This document shows, in pieces, positions 59,670 to 64,000 of a stretch of 64,000 nt of DNA. The notes under the pieces were generated by a model. The model searched no databases. It was not told the origin of the DNA and saw nothing but the letters and a program-made list of their open reading frames with translations. This DNA comes from G958295935 sp965224235 (GTDB lineage: Bacteria > Chloroflexota > Dehalococcoidia > Lucifugimonadales > Lucifugimonadaceae): NCBI GenBank assembly GCA_965224235.1, contig CBDCYP010000002.1, forward strand, positions 1,302,001-1,366,000, given 5' to 3'. The position numbers and the translations under genes are program-made. Position 1 is the first letter of the stretch. The number at the start of each line of letters is the position of its first letter.

Positions 59670-60833
59670 ATGCCGCCCGCATTTGACATCGCCGTGATTG
59701 GCGGGGGCGTCATGGGATGCTCCGCTCTTCACTACCTCGCCAGGCTCGGTGTGACCAACACCATTCTGCTGGAACGCGACGGCCTCGCAGACGGCTCTAC
59801 CGGGCGTTCTATGGCGATCCTGCGAATGCATTACTCGAACGAAGTCACAACTGAGATGGCCTGGTGGAGCCGCGGAGTCATCGCCGAATTTGAACGGGAG
59901 ACCGGCCATCCTGGCGGATTCGTGAATACCGGGTACTTATTTCTTGTCCGGCCGGATCAAATAGATGCAATGCGGCGAAACGTCGAGTTGGGCCGGCGTC
60001 TCGGCGTTGAAACTGAATACCTGACGCCCGAAGAGGCTCAATACCGGTGGCCGGATATTCGTTTCGAAGGCGTCGGCGCTGTCGCGCATGAATCACTTTC
60101 AGGCTACGCGGATTCGTCGGCAGTTACGACTGGATTTGCCCGGCGAGCCCGCGACGAAGGCGCACAGGTGCGTCTCGACGCTGAAGTAACGGCCGTCAGG
60201 ACGCACGGCGGGCGGGCGGCGTCAGTCGAACTGAACGGAGAGTCCATCGACTGCGGCGCCGTGATCATCGCCGCCGGACCGTGGACCCCTGAGTTTCTGA
60301 CCAGCCTGGGCGCCCCGCTGCCGCTTTCGTGGGCCAGACACCAGGTAATCAGGATTCATAGACCCCTGGATCTGATCCCAACCCACCCGACCGTGGGTGA
60401 CGTGGCCAACGGGCTGTCGTTCCGCCCCGACTCGGGTGACACCACGCTGATCGGCGCCAGGGAGGACCCCGTCCACCGTGATTCGTACATGCAGACGCCT
60501 GACGGTGAAGTTGTCGTCGAGTCGCTAACTCGCCTTGCGTCGAGGTTTCCTGCGATGGAGGAAGCCGGTTGGGACGGCGGGTGGGCCGGATTGTTCACTG
60601 TTACACCCGACTGGCACCCCGTCATTGACCGCGTGCCGGGCTACGACAACGTGTACGTAGCCGCCGGCTTTTCCGGGCACGGGTTCAAGTTATCGCCGGC
60701 TATCGGCCGGGCCCTGGCGGAAATCATTGTGCAGGGCAAGTCCACTTCGATCGATGTGTCACAACTGCGGTTTGATCGGTTCGCTGAAGACGATCTGCTG
60801 CAATCGGCGTACGGCGCAACCGTTTTCGCCTGA
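59670..60833 (+). CDS. FAD-dependent amine oxidoreductase (sarcosine oxidase/DadA-like)
   Basis: 387 aa from ATG 59670 (a GTG at 59661 adds three residues). FAD-binding GGGVMGCSALHYLARLG near 10-26, a substrate-domain segment HEVTTEMAWWSRGVIAEFE-like (about 55-73), RVPGYDNVYVAAGFSGHGFKLSPAIGRALAEII (about 318-350) that is the C-terminal FAD/covalent-site region of this family. Such enzymes oxidise N-methyl or D-amino acids, giving a keto acid and H2O2 or reduced carrier. The neighbouring amidase could supply its substrate; inference. Confidence 0.88.
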   Translation: MPPAFDIAVIGGGVMGCSALHYLARLGVTNTILLERDGLADGSTGRSMAILRMHYSNEVTTEMAWWSRGVIAEFERETGHPGGFVNTGYLFLVRPDQIDAMRRNVELGRRLGVETEYLTPEEAQYRWPDIRFEGVGAVAHESLSGYADSSAVTTGFARRARDEGAQVRLDAEVTAVRTHGGRAASVELNGESIDCGAVIIAAGPWTPEFLTSLGAPLPLSWARHQVIRIHRPLDLIPTHPTVGDVANGLSFRPDSGDTTLIGAREDPVHRDSYMQTPDGEVVVESLTRLASRFPAMEEAGWDGGWAGLFTVTPDWHPVIDRVPGYDNVYVAAGFSGHGFKLSPAIGRALAEIIVQGKSTSIDVSQLRFDRFAEDDLLQSAYGATVFA

Positions 60834-60932
60834 CTGGCCCCTATTCCGTTCGAACGGCGCGAAGCCGGCACATCGCCCGGCAGTCTGATCCGCCGGGCGA
60901 CGCTCCGCCGAACGCCGGCCATGCAGGATGTC

Positions 60933-61745
60933 CTAACTCGTTTCCCACATGGCGTGGAAGTGGTTAAGTGGTCCCCTGCCCTTGCCGACAGGAAACGCCG
61001 TCGCTATGGCCCGTGTTACGTAGTCCTTGGCCTCTCCAACGGCGTTAGGCACGCTGAGGCCGCGGGCGAGGCCGGCGGCGATGGCTGAAGCAAAGGTACA
61101 GCCCGTGCCGTGAGTGGTTGTGGTGTCGATACGCCGCGCCGGGTACTCAACAAACTCTCGGCCGTCGAATAGCAGGTCGGTACTATATGCCGATCCCTGC
61201 AAGTGACCTCCCTTTACCACAACGTAGCGTGGGCCGAGCGAGTGGAGCGCCTCCGCCGCCGCCTTCATTTCGGATTCGGTGGTGACCGTCCGCCCCGTAA
61301 GGACCTCGGCCTCGAACGTATTGGGTGTAACCACTGTCGCTACGGGGATCAATTCCTGTCTGACGGCATCGACTGCGTTCTCTCTCAGAAGGCGGGCGCC
61401 CGTGGCGGCAACCATGACCGGGTCCACAACGAGCCGGTAAAAGTCGTGCTCCACGGCTTTGCGGGCGACCAGACGAACGATTTCAGGGCTTGAGAGCATC
61501 CCTGTTTTCACGGCGTCGACACCGATGTCGCCCACGACTGCGTCGATCTGGGCCTCTATTACATCCACGGATATCTCCTGGACCGCCGAAACCCCGAGTG
61601 TGTTTTGCGCTGTGATGGCGGTGACCGCCGACATCCCGTACGCGCCGAGCGCGGCAAATGTCTTCAGGTCCGCTTGTATTCCGGCGCCGCCTCCCGAATC
61701 GGAGCCGGCGATTGTCAGCACTCTTGACGGCGTCTGCCTGCTCAC
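60933..61745 (-). CDS. thiD: Hydroxymethylpyrimidine/phosphomethylpyrimidine kinase
   Basis: 270 aa from GTG 61745, overlapping the tenA stop as GTGA and seven bases after GGAGG; ATG 61751 is the alternative. ThiD signature: AGSDSGGGAGIQADLKTFAALGAYGMSAVTAITAQNT (about 12-48), VVDPVMVAATG near 123-133, and the active-site/ATP motif TTTHGTGCTFASAIAAGLARG near 206-226. It phosphorylates HMP and HMP-P in thiamine synthesis. It is coupled to the TenA-like gene; no TPP riboswitch is seen upstream of tenA. Confidence 0.93.
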   Translation of the reverse strand: MSRQTPSRVLTIAGSDSGGGAGIQADLKTFAALGAYGMSAVTAITAQNTLGVSAVQEISVDVIEAQIDAVVGDIGVDAVKTGMLSSPEIVRLVARKAVEHDFYRLVVDPVMVAATGARLLRENAVDAVRQELIPVATVVTPNTFEAEVLTGRTVTTESEMKAAAEALHSLGPRYVVVKGGHLQGSAYSTDLLFDGREFVEYPARRIDTTTTHGTGCTFASAIAAGLARGLSVPNAVGEAKDYVTRAIATAFPVGKGRGPLNHFHAMWETS

Positions 61746-62434
61746 GGCCATTCCTCCCCGGCGTAGGCCATATCCCAGAACGCAATCTCGTATCGGGCAA
61801 CCTGATCGAAAATGACCTGGCGCCCGCGGCGTTGAGCCGGGCCTGCCGAGTTCACCTCTGACGCAAGGAATCTTACGAAGGGCCCAAGGCTCGAATCTGC
61901 GTGAATGTCCACCCACTGCTGATAGATGCCGCAGAAAGGGGCCCCGGAATCGCCGGGGCGCACATTTGATCTGTCGAGGCGATCTGCCCAGTCGAGGTAT
62001 ACGCCCTCGACTACGTACATCGCGCAACAGATATCGGCGAACGTCCCAGCGCTGGCGAGTCCGACAAGATAGTTCGAAAACCCGTCGGTGGTGGGCAACG
62101 GTCTTGCGTTCCTGAATTCATGGTCCGGTACCTGCATAACGTCAAATGCGCCCAGGAACAGGGAATCCTCGGCGCCCAGGAGCATCGACAAGAATTCACC
62201 GAACGGTCGGGCCGCATTCAGGTCGGGCGCCTTTGCAACTGCCAACCCAGCTACTTTGGCCAGTTGGTTGACAAAAACATAGTCCTGTACGAAGTATCGC
62301 CGGAACTTGAATTTGGGCAGCGAACCCTGTCCCAACTCCGTGATGAACGGATGGTCCGTCGCCTGGGCCCAAAGGCGACCTGAATTCGTTCTGAGTTGAT
62401 CAACAAATGCCACGGGTTGCCGGCTCCTCCGCAT
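61742..62434 (-). CDS. tenA: TenA-family (thiaminase II-like) protein
   Basis: 230 aa all-helical TenA fold. The family's residues are visible: FVQDYVFVNQLAKV near 48-61 (a pair of Tyr/Asp in the pyrimidine pocket), catalytic-Cys region ADICCAMYVVEGVYLDWADRL near 132-152, and the C-terminal Glu-rich AFWDMAYAGEEW with the active-site acid. TenA deaminates aminopyrimidine breakdown products of thiamine to salvage HMP, feeding ThiD. The two-Cys pair (CC) differs from the standard single-Cys, so the exact activity (TenA_C or TenA_E class) is open. Confidence 0.85.
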   Translation of the reverse strand: MRRSRQPVAFVDQLRTNSGRLWAQATDHPFITELGQGSLPKFKFRRYFVQDYVFVNQLAKVAGLAVAKAPDLNAARPFGEFLSMLLGAEDSLFLGAFDVMQVPDHEFRNARPLPTTDGFSNYLVGLASAGTFADICCAMYVVEGVYLDWADRLDRSNVRPGDSGAPFCGIYQQWVDIHADSSLGPFVRFLASEVNSAGPAQRRGRQVIFDQVARYEIAFWDMAYAGEEWP

Positions 62435-62533
62435 TCGGCCGTGATTCGCCGATAATCTACACGTCTAGAATACCGTCGCGGCCAACGGCGCGCAGGTACG
62501 ATTCAGTTCCATCCGTATTGGAGTAGCTCACGA

Positions 62534-63256
62534 ATGACGAACGAATTAAAGGGCATACGAGCGCTGGTCTTCGACGTGTTTGGCACCGTCGTCGATTGGC
62601 GATCATCAGTGATCGCTGAGCTGGAAGACCTGGGGCGAACGAGAAATCTCACCCGTAATTGGGCTGAATTCGCGGACCTGTGGAGGAAGGGCTACGGGGA
62701 TGGCACGCGTAGGGTCAACGACAGCAAGGACGGTTGGGTCGGTGTGGACGTCATTCATCGTCGAAAGTTGAACCAACTTCTCCAGCAATTCGACGTACCC
62801 GAACTCCGGGAACATGAGAGCGATGGCCTCAATCGAATCTGGCACAGGTTGCAGCCCTGGCCGGATTCGGTCGAGGGGCTTACCAGGCTAAAGTCCCGCT
62901 ACATTGTGTCGACGCTGTCGAACGGCGATGTCGGCCTACTCGTCAACATGGCGAAGTTTGGCGGGTTGCCCTGGGACTGCGTCCTGTCGTCGGAGTTGTT
63001 CGGCAGGTACAAGCCGGACCCGAAGGTCTACTCGGGCGCCGCCAAACTCCTCGGTCTACCGCCGGGCGAAGTAGGCATGGTGGCCGCGCACGGCCACGAT
63101 CTTTTCGGCGCCAAAACGGCAGGACTGCGAACAATATTCGTTCCCCGTCCCCATGAATACGGGCCTGACAAAGCCGGTAATCAACCTGAGTTGGTTGACG
63201 CATTCGACCTTGTCGCAGACGACTTCGTCGCGCTTGCGAAACAGCTTAACGCCTGA
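62534..63256 (+). CDS. Haloacid dehalogenase, type II (HAD superfamily)
   Basis: 240 aa L-2-haloacid dehalogenase-like protein. The catalytic Asp is in LVFDVFGTVVDWR near 14, the substrate Arg/Ser region STLSNGD near 119, Lys in FGRYKPDPKVY near 155, and the characteristic AAHGHDLFGAKTAGLRTIFVPRPHEYG near 180-205. It has the family's helical cap domain (about 20-95). It may dehalogenate a halogenated acid; some such enzymes are unspecific phosphatases, so substrate is only inferred. No dehalogenase partner is nearby. Confidence 0.87.
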   Translation: MTNELKGIRALVFDVFGTVVDWRSSVIAELEDLGRTRNLTRNWAEFADLWRKGYGDGTRRVNDSKDGWVGVDVIHRRKLNQLLQQFDVPELREHESDGLNRIWHRLQPWPDSVEGLTRLKSRYIVSTLSNGDVGLLVNMAKFGGLPWDCVLSSELFGRYKPDPKVYSGAAKLLGLPPGEVGMVAAHGHDLFGAKTAGLRTIFVPRPHEYGPDKAGNQPELVDAFDLVADDFVALAKQLNA

Positions 63257-63325
63257 TGTTGCCGGATCGGCAGCCGGGCCGGATAGCGCCCCGGTCCGAC
63301 CGGCCAGATACTGGAGGATCAACCA

Positions 63326-64000
63326 ATGCCTGACTCGTGGCAATTCGAGGTTCTGATGCCCCCAATGGGGGTCGTAGCCGAGGGGCCCGCGTGGGACGGC
63401 CGATACGTGCTCTTCAGCGCCATTCAGACGAATCTGATTCTGAGGTACGACACCCAAACCGAGTCGATAGACGTATGGCGAACCGGGACCCACGGGGCGA
63501 ACGGCCTGAACTTCGACAAAAACGGCAGCTTGTTCGCCTGTGAAAGCCAGGGGCGACGCATCGCCAGGTATGTGGATGGGATGCCGACCGAGACAGTCGT
63601 CGACAAACTGGCTGGACGGCGCATTAACGGACCGAATGACCTGGCCATCGATCCGACCGGCCGTATCTACTTCAGTGACAGGGTCGAAAACTGGTCGCCG
63701 GAAACAGGCATCGACCACTCGTCGATCTTGTCGGCTGACCCACAGGAAGACGGCACATACGATTGCGTTCGTCGCACGTTCGACACCACCATGCCTAACG
63801 GGCTGCTTTTCTCGAAGGACTATCGCACCCTGTACGTTGCGCAGAGCGATTTCCGGGCGTCGGAATCGCGCCAGTTACGAGCTTATCCAGTCGACGAGGA
63901 CGGATCTTTGGGCGAGTATGAACTACTGCACGATTTTGGCCCTCATCGCGGCATCGACGGCATGACCCTGACCAGCGACGGGCTGATCGCGGCCTGCGCC
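63326..64000 (+). CDS. SMP-30/gluconolactonase/regucalcin-like protein, third copy (3' end cut by window edge)
   Basis: 225 codons visible, open at the right edge. ATG 63326 is preceded by GGAGG. Metal-site residues: Glu in VAEGPAWDGR near 19, Asn in NGPNDLAIDPTGRIYFSD near 95, Asn in TMPNGLLFSKD near 145, Asp in GIDGMTL near 211. Resembles the copy at 11219-12160 most closely (LLFSKDYRTLYVAQSDF). Cytoplasmic lactonase-like, no signal peptide. Confidence 0.88.
   Translation, partial: MPDSWQFEVLMPPMGVVAEGPAWDGRYVLFSAIQTNLILRYDTQTESIDVWRTGTHGANGLNFDKNGSLFACESQGRRIARYVDGMPTETVVDKLAGRRINGPNDLAIDPTGRIYFSDRVENWSPETGIDHSSILSADPQEDGTYDCVRRTFDTTMPNGLLFSKDYRTLYVAQSDFRASESRQLRAYPVDEDGSLGEYELLHDFGPHRGIDGMTLTSDGLIAACA

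Noticed and set aside
62435..62533. TPP riboswitch upstream of tenA-thiD
   Set aside because: No CUGAGA or ACC-type conserved TPP-binding segments are present in this 99-bp stretch.

Overview
The window is about 60% GC, gene-dense and almost entirely chromosomal housekeeping and catabolic genes. The gene content suggests a free-living or host-associated aerobic member of Chloroflexota, most like the SAR202/Dehalococcoidia side. This is an inference from three enolase-superfamily dehydratases, three SMP-30/regucalcin-type lactonases, a CocE-type hydrolase, an 11-subunit Nuo complex without NuoEFG, and an SdhABE-type succinate dehydrogenase. No rRNA, CRISPR array or complete mobile element is visible.

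Layout. 1-17.7 kb is a catabolic region. It holds a SelA-like PLP enzyme (cut by the left edge), two tandem enolase-superfamily genes, a five-gene peptide/oligosaccharide-type ABC transporter on the minus strand, a lipoprotein, two SMP-30 lactonases, an Asp/Glu-racemase-like gene with a good promoter, a third enolase-superfamily gene, a CocE/NonD hydrolase and a class-V aminotransferase. 17.8-21.2 kb is a small accessory island next to a tRNA-Lys(UUU) gene: a mini-operon of a 63-aa protein, a HEPN-like protein and a DUF6884-like protein, then a coding remnant, a perfect 16-bp inverted repeat and a decayed IS transposase. 21.2-24.8 kb holds thrC, a GNAT acetyltransferase, a selenoprotein gene with an in-frame UGA that ordinary gene calling would miss, and a zinc alcohol dehydrogenase.

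24.9-35.9 kb is the nuoABCDHIJK-(small ORF)-LMN operon, followed by nadK and a Nudix hydrolase. 37.5-41.1 kb is sdhA-sdhB and a CCG-domain subunit. 41.3-42.5 kb is a broken DNA methyltransferase-HNH gene and 42.5-43.1 kb an unexplained stretch. 43.1-47.8 kb (minus strand) is an acyl-CoA carboxylase beta subunit, a MazG-like gene, icd with a duplicated leader, and mdh. 48-50.5 kb has folP-folK, a CopD-like membrane protein and a TlpA-like lipoprotein. 50.7-54.3 kb is a minus-strand CoA-ester module: MaoC hydratase, enoyl-CoA hydratase, PaaK-like ligase and two hot-dog proteins. Then come glycyl-tRNA synthetase, an SDR-SRPBCC-SDR set, an amidase, an FAD amine oxidase, thiD-tenA, a haloacid dehalogenase, and a third SMP-30 gene cut by the right edge.

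How it fits together. The enolase-superfamily dehydratases and lactonases suggest catabolism of sugar acids or their lactones, and the ABC system imports peptides or similar solutes. Acyl-CoA pathways would feed the TCA enzymes mdh, icd and sdh. Electrons then enter quinone through SdhABE and a Nuo complex whose donor is probably not NADH via NuoEF. The clearest new observation is the SelW/Rdx-like selenoprotein with a CxxU motif (UGA at 23335-23337) and a hairpin of bacterial SECIS type just downstream.
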